NCBI GenBank assembly: GCA_019358945.1
Contig: JAHHIE010000013.1
Location: forward strand, 1 to 64,000
Origin: Stenomitos rutilans HA7619-LM2
Lineage (GTDB): Bacteria; Cyanobacteriota; Cyanobacteriia; Leptolyngbyales; Leptolyngbyaceae
Direction of reading: 5' to 3'
DNA: 64,000 nt
The translations under genes and the position numbers were made by a program. A model generated the notes under the pieces. That model worked only from the letters and a program-made list of their open reading frames with translations. It made no database searches and was not told the DNA's origin. Below, in pieces: positions 1-8,213 of this stretch (positions are counted from its first letter, which is position 1; each line of letters opens with the position of its first letter).

Positions 1-67
1 ATACAGGGCGCAAGTACACTTGGCGGTTGAGGGCTTAGACGGTTCTCTCACAACTGGTTTCTGCGGG

Positions 68-676
68 CTACGAGACTATCCTAGAGTCACCACATTTCAC
101 TCTTTTTGTCAATGCGTAAGTTCTAAAGACTTTAGATGTGGCGTAGACTGGCTGTTCCGCCTGGTCAAGCTTGATGAAGACAAAATCGCTGCCATTGGTA
201 ATCAACCCAAAACAGGAACGATTGGCACTCGATAGCATATAGCTGAGAGCTTGAGGCAGTGCTTTTGTCAGGGAAAAGTCGCTCATTTTAGACTCTGTGA
301 CCAAGACCCAGAACCGCTCTAGCAGCATCAGCACATCGATCGCCCCTCGCACCACTACACCCGTTTCCTCATCGGTACTGGCAATGCTAATTTCAGCCTC
401 TGTCCGAATCCGAAAGGGCGCTTGATAGAATCCTGCCAGATCCAACAGCGGCGACAGAATTACCATTTTGACCGCACCTTCCAGTAAAGGCGGTTCTTTA
501 AGCAAACTATCAAAATTCGCTTTGACACGATCGAGCATCTGCTGCTCTTGAGGCGTAATGCTTTCAGCCGCTGTCTGCCATTCGTTGAAGAAGGCGCGAT
601 CGCCCGTAGCTGTTAACCCAAACTGACTTTCCAATGTCGCTAACGTGACCCGATTCGCCTGTAGCGTCTGCATCAC
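68..676 (-). CDS. Small PD-(D/E)XK-like protein (restriction subunit R-like)
   Basis: This 202-residue protein resembles the short cyanobacterial proteins often labelled 'restriction endonuclease subunit R' although they have no helicase. The N-terminal half is helical. In the middle a strand-rich segment reads GAIDVL, about ten residues, then VTESK, which fits the D...(D/E)xK spacing of the PD-(D/E)XK nuclease fold. No partner methylase or specificity gene is adjacent, so a full restriction system is not supported. The last ~25 residues (after ATSKVF) look unlike the family ending I remember and could reflect an old frameshift. It starts with two consecutive Met codons and either could be used. 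Function is inferred from the motif only. Confidence 0.6.
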   Translation of the reverse strand: MMQTLQANRVTLATLESQFGLTATGDRAFFNEWQTAAESITPQEQQMLDRVKANFDSLLKEPPLLEGAVKMVILSPLLDLAGFYQAPFRIRTEAEISIASTDEETGVVVRGAIDVLMLLERFWVLVTESKMSDFSLTKALPQALSYMLSSANRSCFGLITNGSDFVFIKLDQAEQPVYATSKVFRTYALTKRVKCGDSRIVS

Positions 677-703
677 AGCACCTCAAATTTTATAAACAGC
701 GAC

Positions 704-1024
704 TCAACCACCACAGTCGCCACCGTCACCAGCATTACTACAGTCGCTGCCCCAATCACTACTGCTGTTCCAGCTACCATCGCGGCTAGAACCTGAATTA
801 GAAGGTCGTATTGTTAGCCGATCGCCGCGATCGTAAAGGAACCTCTGAAATCGAAAAATTAATGCAAGTCCAAACGCTCCACATGAGTAAACGGCAGCGC
901 TCAACAGCAAGTCATTCAGCTTCAGTTCGCATCCCGTTATGACCGAAGTAACGACAGCCAATGGAAAACTAAGCAAAGCGATCCAGCCTGCCAGCTTAAC
1001 CCCCACAGTCGCCACCCCCACCAT
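704..1024 (-). pseudogene. Truncated tandem copy of the upstream Gly/Asp/Cys-tailed membrane protein
   Basis: The readable part (roughly positions 704-998) has two hydrophobic segments, then FLYDRG, then a Ser/Gly/Asp-rich tail ending GDGGDCGG. It aligns with the C-terminal half of the gene directly upstream: both have FLYDRG after the last hydrophobic stretch, and both tails end DCGG. The N-terminal half is missing. The frame runs upstream into the shadow of the neighbour's glycine tail, so no convincing own start exists; the Met at 1024 is only a formal choice. I read it as a remnant of tandem duplication, although translation by coupling to the upstream gene is possible. Confidence 0.5.
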
Positions 1025-1541
1025 CGCCCCCACAGTCGCCACCACCCCAACCACTATCACTCCAGTTGCCGCCGCCGCCGCTACCATCTTGACTACTAAC
1101 GTAAAAGCCAATGCCTCGGAACCCGCGATCGTAAAGAAAGGTTTGAGTCCGAAGAAGTAACGTTGGCACGATCGCTACTGCCAAAGCGATGAAAGCGTTT
1201 AGAAAGCTGATGCTACTTAATTTCGGGTTGTGGTCTTTCGTGAGAAAGCTCATAACCAGGAAAACAATACTTGCCACGAGTGAAAGGATTGTTATTACCT
1301 TAAGCCTGACGTTGGACAGCAATAATAAGCCTGCTACCAAGGGAAGTATGAGGAAAAAGCTCAAAACATCCGTTTGCGGGTTCGTTAACTTGCTGAACAC
1401 TGCCAAACCACCCGTCAACGCGGCGCAGACTAAGAGGGCAAATGCAGTACTCTTCCAATCTGGTTTAGGATTCGGTTGGGTATCTGAGTCCATACGGGTA
1501 AACCTGTCGAGTGTATTAGAGCTAATATGTTGCCGCTTCAA
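996..1541 (-). CDS. Membrane protein with Gly/Asp/Cys-rich C-terminal tail
   Basis: This 181-residue protein is of unknown function. After a polar N-terminus (about 1-30) come four hydrophobic segments (about 31-50, 59-77, 83-100 and 111-128), followed by a FLYDRGFRG motif and a tail of about 40 residues made mainly of Gly, Ser, Asp and Trp, ending in repeated GGDCGG. Tails of this kind occur on other uncharacterised bacterial membrane proteins with low-complexity Gly/Cys ends. The tail presumably lies on one side of the membrane as a flexible or metal-binding segment, but that is a guess. Its stop overlaps the frame of the truncated copy downstream, and its start lies 4 bases inside the end of the BrnA-like gene (ATGA-type overlap), so it may be co-transcribed with the toxin-antitoxin pair. 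Confidence 0.6.
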   Translation of the reverse strand: MKRQHISSNTLDRFTRMDSDTQPNPKPDWKSTAFALLVCAALTGGLAVFSKLTNPQTDVLSFFLILPLVAGLLLLSNVRLKVITILSLVASIVFLVMSFLTKDHNPKLSSISFLNAFIALAVAIVPTLLLRTQTFLYDRGFRGIGFYVSSQDGSGGGGNWSDSGWGGGDCGGDGGGGDCGG

Positions 1542-1801
1542 CTTGCTTTTAAAAGTTTCTCTTTCAACCAGGAATCTAAAAGCATCTCAACTGACACTTG
1601 TTGTTCTTTCGCAACCTCCAAGAGCTGATTCATTAAAGATCCATCCACTGAAACCAAGTAATGATTTCGTTTAATGTCAACATCAAAGGATGCTTCTTGT
1701 AAGGCACTGTCGTATTCACCCATATCGTGAGTCTCAAAGAACTCTACACGTTCTTCATTAGAATTAAACTGAGGTAACGTTTTAGCATTACTTTCTGACA
1801 T
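1538..1801 (-). CDS. brnA: BrnA-type (CopG-family) antitoxin
   Basis: The product is 87 residues from the Met at 1801; an upstream in-frame Met at 1837 would add 12 basic residues, but 1801 gives the usual family start (MSESN). The N-terminal part is acidic (VEFFETHDMGEYDSALQE), typical of the toxin-wrapping part of CopG-like antitoxins. The C-terminal part (VDIKRNHYLVSVDGSL then an amphipathic helix and EMLLDSWLKEKLL) has the ribbon-helix-helix layout. In this family the protein neutralises BrnT and represses the shared promoter. The start overlaps the end of the upstream BrnT-like toxin by 14 bases, the normal toxin-then-antitoxin order for brnTA. Both genes look intact. Confidence 0.75.
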   Translation of the reverse strand: MSESNAKTLPQFNSNEERVEFFETHDMGEYDSALQEASFDVDIKRNHYLVSVDGSLMNQLLEVAKEQQVSVEMLLDSWLKEKLLKAS

Positions 1802-2072
1802 ATAGTTTCTTCTCCTTCTTTTCCATATCTCTTGCACTTAAAATGAGAGCTTGAGCAAAGGGTTTATAAATAAACAGCACTGCTAAGTAACGTCCAGCAT
1901 CCGTTCGTCCTAAAGCAAGATATACGTCTTCTCCCTTGCGATCGCCCCTCTCCACAAAGCGAAATTTAGGCTTGTTGCTCAAAACCGCTTCTACTTCATC
2001 AGGCTCAACACGATGCTTGACCGCTAGCTTCTCTACAATTGCGTCTAACCAGATGATTTCCTCAATTCTCAC
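1788..2072 (-). CDS. brnT: BrnT-family ribonuclease toxin
   Basis: The 94-residue product fits the BrnT family (RelE-fold ribonuclease toxins). Visible features are the N-terminal EIIWLDAIVEKLAVKH segment, the helix PDEVEAVLSNKPKFRFVERG, then EDVYLALGRTDAGRYLAVLF, the strand pair common to BrnT proteins, and the C-terminal ILSARDMEKKEKKLY, which carries the conserved Ala-Arg-Asp-Met element. Family members cleave RNA and arrest growth unless bound by BrnA. It is the first gene of the pair, and the divergent DUF429 gene starts about 160 bases away. This is the only toxin-antitoxin pair in the window with both partners apparently intact. Confidence 0.75.
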   Translation of the reverse strand: MRIEEIIWLDAIVEKLAVKHRVEPDEVEAVLSNKPKFRFVERGDRKGEDVYLALGRTDAGRYLAVLFIYKPFAQALILSARDMEKKEKKLYVRK

Positions 2073-2230
2073 AACGCTAAATCCGCAGTCCGTAGCATCT
2101 TGATTTTAGTTTGTTGACTCAGCCTCGCTACAGTCTCATGCTAACAGGAGCCTTGAATCGGTTTGGTTACACCCCACAACCAGTTTGTAGCAGAACAAAC
2201 ACCGACCTTTATTCTCGCATAGACCTCTAA

Positions 2231-2953
2231 ATGAAATTTTTGGGCATCGACTTGGGCTGGAGTTCGGGGGCAAGCGGGTTGTGCTGTCTCGATTGGCAAG
2301 GTGGCAGACTGGAACTGGTTGATTTGCGGCGAGAGGATGCAACGGAAGACATTCTTGGCTGGGTCGATACCTGCGTAGCACCCGACGAATCTGGCATGAT
2401 TGCCGTTGATGCGCCCACGCTGATCCCCAATGCAACGGGAATGCGGTTGTGCGATCGCCTCACGCACAAGCACTTTGGGCGCTATCATGCGGGTGCCTAT
2501 CCTGCCAACTTGGGGTTGCCCTTTGCCGCGCGTACCGTTGCCTTTGGGTTGAGCCTGGAAGCAAAAGGCTTTCACCATGCGCCTGCGATCGCACCCAAAC
2601 AATCCGGTCGGCATCAGATTGAGGTGTTTCCCCACCCCGCGATCGTCCATCTCTTTGGGTTGGAGCAAATCTTGAAATACAAGAAGGGCAAATTGGCAGA
2701 ACGACGGATAGAACTGGCTCGGTTGCAGCAGTATATTTGCGATCGACTCCCCATCCTCGAACCCGCCTTGGATGTTAGTGAGAGCTTACCAACAGAAATG
2801 CCCCTCAAAGGCACCGCTCTAAAAGCCTTGGAAGACCAACTCGACAGCCTGATGTGTGCCTACATCGCCGCGCACTGGTGGTATTGGGGACTGGAGCGCA
2901 ACATGTTCCTCGGCAACCTCACCGAAGGCTACATCATCGTCCCAACGCCTTAA
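2231..2953 (+). CDS. DUF429 family protein
   Basis: The 240-residue protein belongs to the DUF429 family, which has an RNase H-like fold. It begins MKFLGIDLGWSS, a nucleotide-binding-like first strand with an acidic residue, and has a second acidic strand IAVDAPTLIPN near residue 57. The basic and aromatic middle contains RTVAFG and HPAIVHLFGL, and the C-terminal helix EDQLDSLMCAYIAAHWW is typical of the family. No reaction has been assigned with certainty. It is transcribed divergently from brnTA and appears to be a single-gene unit. The ATG at 2231 is the natural start because the first strand follows immediately. Confidence 0.75.
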   Translation: MKFLGIDLGWSSGASGLCCLDWQGGRLELVDLRREDATEDILGWVDTCVAPDESGMIAVDAPTLIPNATGMRLCDRLTHKHFGRYHAGAYPANLGLPFAARTVAFGLSLEAKGFHHAPAIAPKQSGRHQIEVFPHPAIVHLFGLEQILKYKKGKLAERRIELARLQQYICDRLPILEPALDVSESLPTEMPLKGTALKALEDQLDSLMCAYIAAHWWYWGLERNMFLGNLTEGYIIVPTP

Positions 2954-3081
2954 ACATGTGTCTCTCCAACGACTTTCAAGTCCTAGCCTTCAGCGTGGCA
3001 GAAGATGAATCACGCTAACGCAACCTACAGTTAGCACCTTTCGGGGGGCTTGGGGGAGTTAGGACCCCAAATGGCGGGGGA

Positions 3082-3100
3082 CCGGGGGGAAGTCCCCCGG
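3082..3100. terminator. G/C hairpin between convergent genes
   Basis: A 7-bp stem (CCGGGGG / CCCCCGG) with a 5-base loop sits between the ends of two convergent genes, inside a G-rich run (about 3040-3105) of the kind found as a dispersed intergenic repeat in cyanobacteria. There is no T-tract, so the terminator role is inferred from position only. Confidence 0.35.
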
Positions 3101-3158
3101 CACAACATTGCAACGAAGCCAATAAACTTATGCAAGCTTTAACATCGGCATCAGCCAC

Positions 3159-4325
3159 CTAAACCGGAGGCACCTGCGGCAACTTCGGATCTTGCTCCAA
3201 ATTGCCCATATTGGGAATATCCACATCGCCCGTTGTCAAAAAGCGGAAGGTTTCTTGATAGAGGCTTTGCCAGAAGCGGTTGCTCATATTCTGGCTGACC
3301 TCGGTGGGATCGACCATTGGATGCGGCACTAGGTCCAATGCGCGGTAGAGATAGTAGCGGTTGCCATCCTGCTCCGCGCCCGTTTCTTCGTAGAATGCCT
3401 GATTGGTCTTAATATCAGCCGCGTCCTCGTTTTCAGTCAGCACCATGAAAATGGGCACTTTTTTCAGCGAGTTCATTGAGGCTGGACTCATCACTACACT
3501 GCCACCAAAGCGATCGGCAGCCGTAAAACAGCCCACCGGAAAGAGAAGGTTTGGATCCCAGCCCATTTCCTTAATGTCGAGTGGGCCTGTGAGGTTGACG
3601 TACTGCCGCCGCTGTTCTCCATACACTCGTAGCAAGGGTGCATAAACCACGGCTTTCTTCACTCGATCGGGCGCTGCCGCCGCCAAAGCCAAGGCTGCCG
3701 CGCCACCCACCGACAGACCAATCGTATAAACTGCGCCAGGAATTGAAGCCACTTCTGCCAGCCGCTCTTTCGCGTTGGTTAAATACTCCAGATGCGAGGA
3801 GATGAAATACTCATCAAAGTCAGGATCATCGGATGTTTCGATCGACTTCACAATATCCAACAATCGCGGTTCGATTTTTACTAGACGGGCTACCAATGCG
3901 GCCTGCTGGACAGGATTAAGCTGTGCGCCTTCAGGATTACTGGAAAGATTGGCAAGAAACGTTTGTAGTACCGGGTCTTGCGCGGCTTTTTCCTTAAGCG
4001 GATTGGCAATCTCAGGCTTGAGGTCAACCTGCGGCCAGTTTTTGGCAGGCTGGGTCAGCGGATGCCCTGCGATCGACGGCTGATATACATTGAACCCATT
4101 ACGAAACAGGTAGTCTGCTAAGCGCGACATTTGATGCGGCTTCGCGCTGAACCCGTGAAACAGTAGTACAGTGCCAAGAATCGGCTGTCCGGGTTCGTGA
4201 AACAGGTAGTAAGGGTACGCCCCCTCACGCCGATCGGGGTTCATGTCGATGCTGTGAATATAGGCTGCGATCGCCTGTTTTGCCTGATCAAGTTGGGCTG
4301 CTGTTGGGGTTACAGTTAGCGTCAT
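3159..4325 (-). CDS. Alpha/beta hydrolase
   Basis: This is a serine hydrolase of the alpha/beta fold, 388 residues from the ATG at 4325; AGGAG lies 8 bases upstream of that ATG, which decides the start over a TTG two codons earlier. The oxyanion strand reads VLLFHGFSAKPHQM (about residue 52), the nucleophile elbow reads GLSVGG (about 200), and a late acidic loop followed by HPMVDP supplies the probable Asp and His. Between them is a helical cap of about 100 residues. Signal peptide and membrane segments are absent, so it should be cytosolic. The substrate is unknown. Only 18 bases separate it from the DUF924 gene upstream on the same strand, which suggests co-transcription. Confidence 0.75.
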   Translation of the reverse strand: MTLTVTPTAAQLDQAKQAIAAYIHSIDMNPDRREGAYPYYLFHEPGQPILGTVLLFHGFSAKPHQMSRLADYLFRNGFNVYQPSIAGHPLTQPAKNWPQVDLKPEIANPLKEKAAQDPVLQTFLANLSSNPEGAQLNPVQQAALVARLVKIEPRLLDIVKSIETSDDPDFDEYFISSHLEYLTNAKERLAEVASIPGAVYTIGLSVGGAAALALAAAAPDRVKKAVVYAPLLRVYGEQRRQYVNLTGPLDIKEMGWDPNLLFPVGCFTAADRFGGSVVMSPASMNSLKKVPIFMVLTENEDAADIKTNQAFYEETGAEQDGNRYYLYRALDLVPHPMVDPTEVSQNMSNRFWQSLYQETFRFLTTGDVDIPNMGNLEQDPKLPQVPPV

Positions 4326-4343
4326 GCACAATGCTCCTGGAGA

Positions 4344-4922
4344 CTAGAAGGATGAACCTGGTTGCTTCAAAAAGGCTTGTTCTGCTGGCGTAGACTCGCG
4401 ATCAAGGATCTGATTACGGTGCGGAAACCGTCCAAACTGCTCAATGACTGCTAGATGTTTGACGGCGTAGCTATAAGTACCACGCGCATCAGGATTATTC
4501 CGCAGAGGATAAAATAATTCAACCGCTTGACGCTGATGGTCTAAGTTTTCGCTATGTTCAAAGGGCATGTAGAAGAACCACCGCTGCACCACAGGCAAAG
4601 ACCGATCAAAGCCTGCTATCAAAGCCTTCTGCGCGATCGCTAGGGCACGATCGTCTGTCGCAAACGCTTGTGGGGCCCCTCGAAATATATTGCGGGGAAA
4701 CTGATCGAATAGCAAGACCAGCGCCAAGCATCCCTCAACCGTCTCTTGCCAAGCATCAAATGTACCTGCTACAGCTTGCTCATAGACCGATCGGAAGCGC
4801 AATTGCATCTCTCGATCAAACGCCGAATTTTTCTGAAACCAAACCTTACGCATGTTGCCAGAGCCTTGCTCCGTAGGCGATCGAGTAAACCAAAAGCGTA
4901 AGATGTCGTCCTGTTGAGACAT
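4344..4922 (-). CDS. DUF924 family protein
   Basis: This 192-residue protein of the DUF924 family is all-helical with a TPR-like fold. Diagnostic stretches are ILRFWF at the N-terminus, the KVWFQKN and FDREMQLRF region, LALVLLFDQFPRNIFRG in the middle, the FFYMPFEHSENLDHQ segment and the C-terminal IEQFGRFPHRNQILDRES. The length and start match the family. The biochemical role of the family is unknown. It is probably the first gene of a two-gene unit with the hydrolase downstream. Immediately before the start lies a purine-rich dispersed repeat, so its promoter must be within or beyond that repeat. Confidence 0.8.
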   Translation of the reverse strand: MSQQDDILRFWFTRSPTEQGSGNMRKVWFQKNSAFDREMQLRFRSVYEQAVAGTFDAWQETVEGCLALVLLFDQFPRNIFRGAPQAFATDDRALAIAQKALIAGFDRSLPVVQRWFFYMPFEHSENLDHQRQAVELFYPLRNNPDARGTYSYAVKHLAVIEQFGRFPHRNQILDRESTPAEQAFLKQPGSSF

Positions 4923-5010
4923 GGGAAGGGGCAGGGGAAGTAGGGGAGCAGGGGAAGTTTTGAGTTTTGAGTTGATTGAGTAGTCAGCGGTCAGCTATCA
5001 GCTTATATTC
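4923..5010. repeat. Purine-rich and TTTGAG-type dispersed repeat
   Basis: The stretch is built of GGGGAAG/GGGGCAG-like units followed by tandem GTTTTGA units and then CAGCGGTCAGCTATCAGC heptamer-type repeats. Similar strings recur near 31030-31130, 36430-36500, 48530-48545, 51510-51560 and 55415-55470 in this window. Confidence 0.6.
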
Positions 5011-5044
5011 TTTACCTTCTGCCTTTCTACACCCTTATACCAAA

Positions 5045-5108
5045 ATTCCCCGCTTGGAAAGGCAGCTTTGGCGATCGTGCGTCAGAGCTGCCTTTCCAAG
5101 CGGGGAAT
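5045..5108. repeat. Perfect 23-bp inverted repeat downstream of apcD
   Basis: The arms at 5045-5067 and 5086-5108 are exact reverse complements (beginning ATTCCCCGCTTGG) with an 18-base spacer that contains GCGATCG. Read on the minus strand it follows the apcD stop by about 55 bases, so it may end that transcript, but only a short AATTTTGG follows. The length and perfection also fit a mobile palindromic repeat. Confidence 0.7.
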
Positions 5109-5162
5109 CCAATCGATTATTCTCGAACCTGTTGTCTTAAGCTCAACTCAAGATCATTTAAC

Positions 5163-5648
5163 TCAAGACATTGCTTGAATGATGTAGTCAAAATACGGCG
5201 TTGCTTCAGCCGCATCGTCAGCCGAAAGCAGTTCCAAAGAAGCAGCTTTCAAGCAGCGAATCGCTTCTGCCATACCAGGCACCGGCACACCGAGAGCGTT
5301 ATACATTTCGCGTGCGCCAACGAGACCAATCTTTTCGATCGGCTCCTTGTCACCCGACAAAACGCCATACGTGACTAATCGCAAATACCAACCGTAGTCG
5401 CGCAGGCAAAGGGCGCGCTGTTTATCACCATAGGCATTGCCACCGGGAGCGATAAAATCTGGGCGCTTCTTCCAAAGCTGCTTGCTGGCTTCCTGAACAA
5501 TTTTTTTCTCATTTTCCGATAGCGCGGCAGCGATGCGGGTCCGCTGCTCACCTGTTTGAAAAAAGCCCTGCAAGCCCTGAAGTTCGCCCCAGGTGGGATA
5601 ACGCAGTTCATCGTCGGCTTGCAGAATGACTTGGCTAACTACACTCAT
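5163..5648 (-). CDS. apcD: Allophycocyanin alpha-B subunit ApcD
   Basis: The 161-residue phycobiliprotein is closest to ApcD, the far-red-shifted alpha-type subunit of the phycobilisome core that helps pass energy to photosystem I. The chromophore-binding cysteine is Cys81 in [10 protein letters not shown], preceded by [13 protein letters not shown], and the family signature [16 protein letters not shown] follows. The N-terminus [19 protein letters not shown] and the C-terminus [10 protein letters not shown] agree with ApcD rather than ApcA, which usually starts with MSIVTKSIVNADAE-like sequence. Length is standard. It stands alone, which is usual because apcD is often separate from apcABC. 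The 500 bases upstream should hold its promoter. Confidence 0.92.
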   Translation of the reverse strand: MSVVSQVILQADDELRYPTWGELQGLQGFFQTGEQRTRIAAALSENEKKIVQEASKQLWKKRPDFIAPGGNAYGDKQRALCLRDYGWYLRLVTYGVLSGDKEPIEKIGLVGAREMYNALGVPVPGMAEAIRCLKAASLELLSADDAAEATPYFDYIIQAMS

Positions 5649-6151
5649 AATTATGGTTGTGTTTCTGCTGATATCTCTTTGTAGTGTACCGACTCAAGGG
5701 GACGAAGGGAAAGAGTGAAGAAAAATAGCTGAGCAGGGTTTTACAAAAGTTAACCTTTAAGCGATTGATCGCGCCCCTCTGACCATCTTTCTGTCTGACC
5801 AAGCCACGTCTCCTGCCACGCAAAACGCAAACACGACACCTGCATTTAACCTTAAAGCAGCAAGCCTTAAGTCTGAAACGGAGGCATCGTGCTGGTTGCC
5901 TGACACATCTATGTCAAACCCTTGATATCTCGTAAAACCCAAGTTTCTCCAGTACGGCAGGTCAAGGCTTTCAGCCAGTCAAGTCATGCTCAATCGAGCT
6001 TTTAGCGGTAGGTGACAGATTGCTTACAGAGCAAGGCTTTGAGGCACTTGTGTCAGGCAGTCAGGGCATCGTGTTTAGTCTATCCAAGTTTAAATCCAGG
6101 CTTAAAAGGCGAATGTCGAACTTCACCAGCACTCTACATTAGCGGAACAAA
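5649..6151. other. Intergenic region upstream of apcD
   Basis: I see no gene here. The part nearest 5649 should carry the apcD promoter, although no clear -35/-10 pair stands out. Two 11-base inverted copies (TGCCTGACACA at 5897-5907 and TGTGTCAGGCA at 6049-6059) enclose about 140 bases, which could mark a decayed small mobile element; support is weak. Confidence 0.3.
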
Positions 6152-7000
6152 TCAGGACGCGACCTGTTGCAGAACCCATTGAGGCTGGGCGACAGGTCGG
6201 TGCTGTAAAGGTGATGGGGCACTGACGGCATAGTTTTGCTGACGCAACTGGGGCGTGTGAACTGGTTGAGCATTCGCGTCTAGTGAACCGCGCAGCGTCT
6301 CAACCTGAGACATAATTTGCTTGAGTTGGTCTTGCAACTCTTGCAGCGTGATATTAGCAGCAGACGGCTTTGCGATCGACTGACCATCGTCGTTAGCAGA
6401 AACGGCCACATTAGAGCGGGCAAAGCTTAAAAAGGCTTGAGCGGCTGACAGGGTAGAAACCACCGATTGCACAGCAGCCTGAGTCGGTTCCGCATCGAGA
6501 ACCGATGAACTGGACTGGGTATGAGCTACAGGAGTCGAAGCAACAGGTACTTTCGTTGTCGCCACCATTGACTGAGTCTCGGTTGTCAAAGCATCCACGG
6601 CCGGGTTAGCAGATGTTTCATCTTGAAGAAAGAAATCAAGCCCCGATGTTTGCAGACGCTGCTCTGATAGCATTGCCGCCTGTAGATGCAGTTCTTTTTC
6701 TTCCAACGTCCGCTGTAAGTTGGAGAGCTTTGCTTCTACATGCTCCGATTTGCGAGAGGACTGTTGCCAACCTGCGATCGCAACCCCAGCAACCCCCATA
6801 CCAACGCTGAGAATACCGACAACTCCTACATAAGGTGCTGCCAGGTCTTTAATTGTTCCAGAGAAAACTGGCTCCTGGCCTAGTTGAATATCCACAGGTT
6901 CTGAACCAAAGATGGCTAGAGGCACCGTCAGTGAGGAGAATACTGCTCCAGCGAGTACAGTAGCGGGTAATACAGAGTGCTTCAGTGGAAAGACTGACAT
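6152..7000 (-). CDS. Hypothetical membrane-anchored coiled-coil protein
   Basis: I do not recognise a named family for this 282-residue protein. It has a hydrophobic N-terminal segment (about 11-31), a second one (about 52-78, with VGVVGILSVGMGVAGVAIAG), then a predicted coiled coil (about 82-117, SEHVEAKLSNLQRTLEEKE). A long Ala/Ser/Thr/Gln-rich low-complexity region follows, then another helical stretch (about 219-242, LQELQDQLKQIMSQVETLRG) and a Pro/Gln-rich end. The layout suggests an envelope-anchored protein with a flexible cytoplasmic or periplasmic arm. Similar proteins are common in filamentous cyanobacteria as hypotheticals. It appears monocistronic. Confidence 0.6.
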   Translation of the reverse strand: MSVFPLKHSVLPATVLAGAVFSSLTVPLAIFGSEPVDIQLGQEPVFSGTIKDLAAPYVGVVGILSVGMGVAGVAIAGWQQSSRKSEHVEAKLSNLQRTLEEKELHLQAAMLSEQRLQTSGLDFFLQDETSANPAVDALTTETQSMVATTKVPVASTPVAHTQSSSSVLDAEPTQAAVQSVVSTLSAAQAFLSFARSNVAVSANDDGQSIAKPSAANITLQELQDQLKQIMSQVETLRGSLDANAQPVHTPQLRQQNYAVSAPSPLQHRPVAQPQWVLQQVAS

Positions 7001-7285
7001 TCTAGGTAACCTCTAGTATGGAATGCGACGATAGGCGTTCAGGTTAAGACAATGGGTAGAACTTTGCACTACGAACCGTTTCATGACTTTAAGTTAGCCT
7101 TCGATAATTAGTGACGCTACCAATCAGCTCTACGCTTCTTCATGGCTTGAAAAAATCGATCGGTGGGTAAAGTTCACGTAAATCTACGAAACATTACGTA
7201 AGTACGGAAGTCTTTCTCAAGGCGAGGCTTAAAACACCCTTTGCTGAGCTTGAATGCTGTTCTCAAAGTACGGAGCGATCACTAG

Positions 7286-7429
7286 TCAGCGATCGCCATA
7301 CTGCGCCTGTTTGGTGGATGGATCAAACACCACAAGGAATGTTGCCTCTGGTTCCAACCGACGCAATGCTTGAGCAAACCCGTCTGCATCCGACTCGTGG
7401 ACAAATTGAGCGATTGTCACTCGCTGCAT
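7286..7429 (-). CDS. Small orphan ORF, possibly degenerate
   Basis: A 47-residue frame reads MQRVTIAQFVHESDADGF, continues as an amphipathic helix, and ends QAQYGDR. Its composition looks protein-like and is unlike a random frame. The same frame continues upstream past a TGA (about 7457) into another protein-like stretch (PFRRWGLLIRETSDLQQRD), so this may be the tail of a decayed larger gene. No family was recognised. Confidence 0.3.
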   Translation of the reverse strand: MQRVTIAQFVHESDADGFAQALRRLEPEATFLVVFDPSTKQAQYGDR

Positions 7430-7696
7430 GTTTGTAAGCAAGTGAACCACAGCTCATCGCGTGAGGCGATCGCCATAGGCCATAATTAGATGTCGATCGC
7501 GCTGTTGTAAATCGCTGGTTTCACGAATAAGTAGACCCCAACGCCGAAACGGTTGCTGATATCGTCAAAGCACTGCACATTCTCAGTCCCACTGCTGCTG
7601 AGACGTTTATCAACCTCTGTTTGGGCGATCTAATTTAAGATGAAAGCGAAGATGGGAGCGATCAAACCTTTACTACGCACATTGAAACTTCGCTGG

Positions 7697-7883
7697 TTAA
7701 GGCAAAAGTCTATTCTGCTCTTCGTAAGTCTTAACCAAAAGTTCCAGTATTTTCCGAGCGTTTTTAGTCGCTTCCTCGTAAGTATCACCGTGAGTATGGA
7801 CGTAAGGACCAAATTCAGGAAGCTCACAATGTATTTTCGATCTTCTCAGACCACTGAATCGAGATGCTGTAGCGAAGTTTCAT
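7697..7883 (-). pseudogene. Frameshifted HicB-family antitoxin remnant
   Basis: The start reads MKLRYSISIQWSE, the usual opening of HicB-like proteins. The expected next part is found only by changing frame twice: a base missing after WSE gives DRKYIVS, and a further shift gives LPEFGPYVHTHGDTYEEA and a helical end with stop at 7697. Both the Tyr-Ile-Val-Ser strand and the LPEFGPY motif are diagnostic of the family. No HicA toxin is visible nearby. Its ATG directly follows the TAG stop of the antitoxin upstream. The gene cannot make a full protein as read, unless a sequencing error is involved. Confidence 0.7.
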
Positions 7884-8213
7884 CTATTCGTGTTCTTGCT
7901 CTGCAACTGTCACCGTCAGCTTAAGTCCCAACTCATTGAGCCATTGCGATAGCCCATAGATTACGTCACTCCCCTGTTGAGACAGAATTTGATTTAGCTT
8001 CTGAGAGTGATGTTCAGCTTGTTCAGGAGATAATTTCGATCAACTTAAGGCTTCAGATACATTACTTAGTGCCAACTTAAGCAAACCAGGATCAGGGGTT
8101 TCTTCTTCTTCAAAGTGTGTTTCTAAATAGAGTGCCGCGTAGCTCTGAGCTTTAAGACGAGAAACAAGGTAATCGTGATAACTATCACTGGTTGGCGTTT
8201 TCACGTTCTTCAT
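7884..8213 (-). pseudogene. Addiction-module antitoxin interrupted by an in-frame TGA
   Basis: From the ATG at 8213 (MKNVKTPTSDSYHDYLVSRL) the frame reaches an in-frame TGA at 8040-8042 after 57 residues. Continuing through it in the same frame gives SKLSPEQAEHHSQ and then IYGLSQWLNELGLKLTV before the TAG at 7884. The joined product is about 109 residues. The RLK...YAALYLETH opening and the ...LNELGLKLTV ending match the antidote partners of HigB/RelE-like 'addiction module killer' proteins. The DNA-binding second half is lost unless the stop is read through. It overlaps the toxin remnant upstream by 29 bases, in the normal toxin-antitoxin order. Confidence 0.7.
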
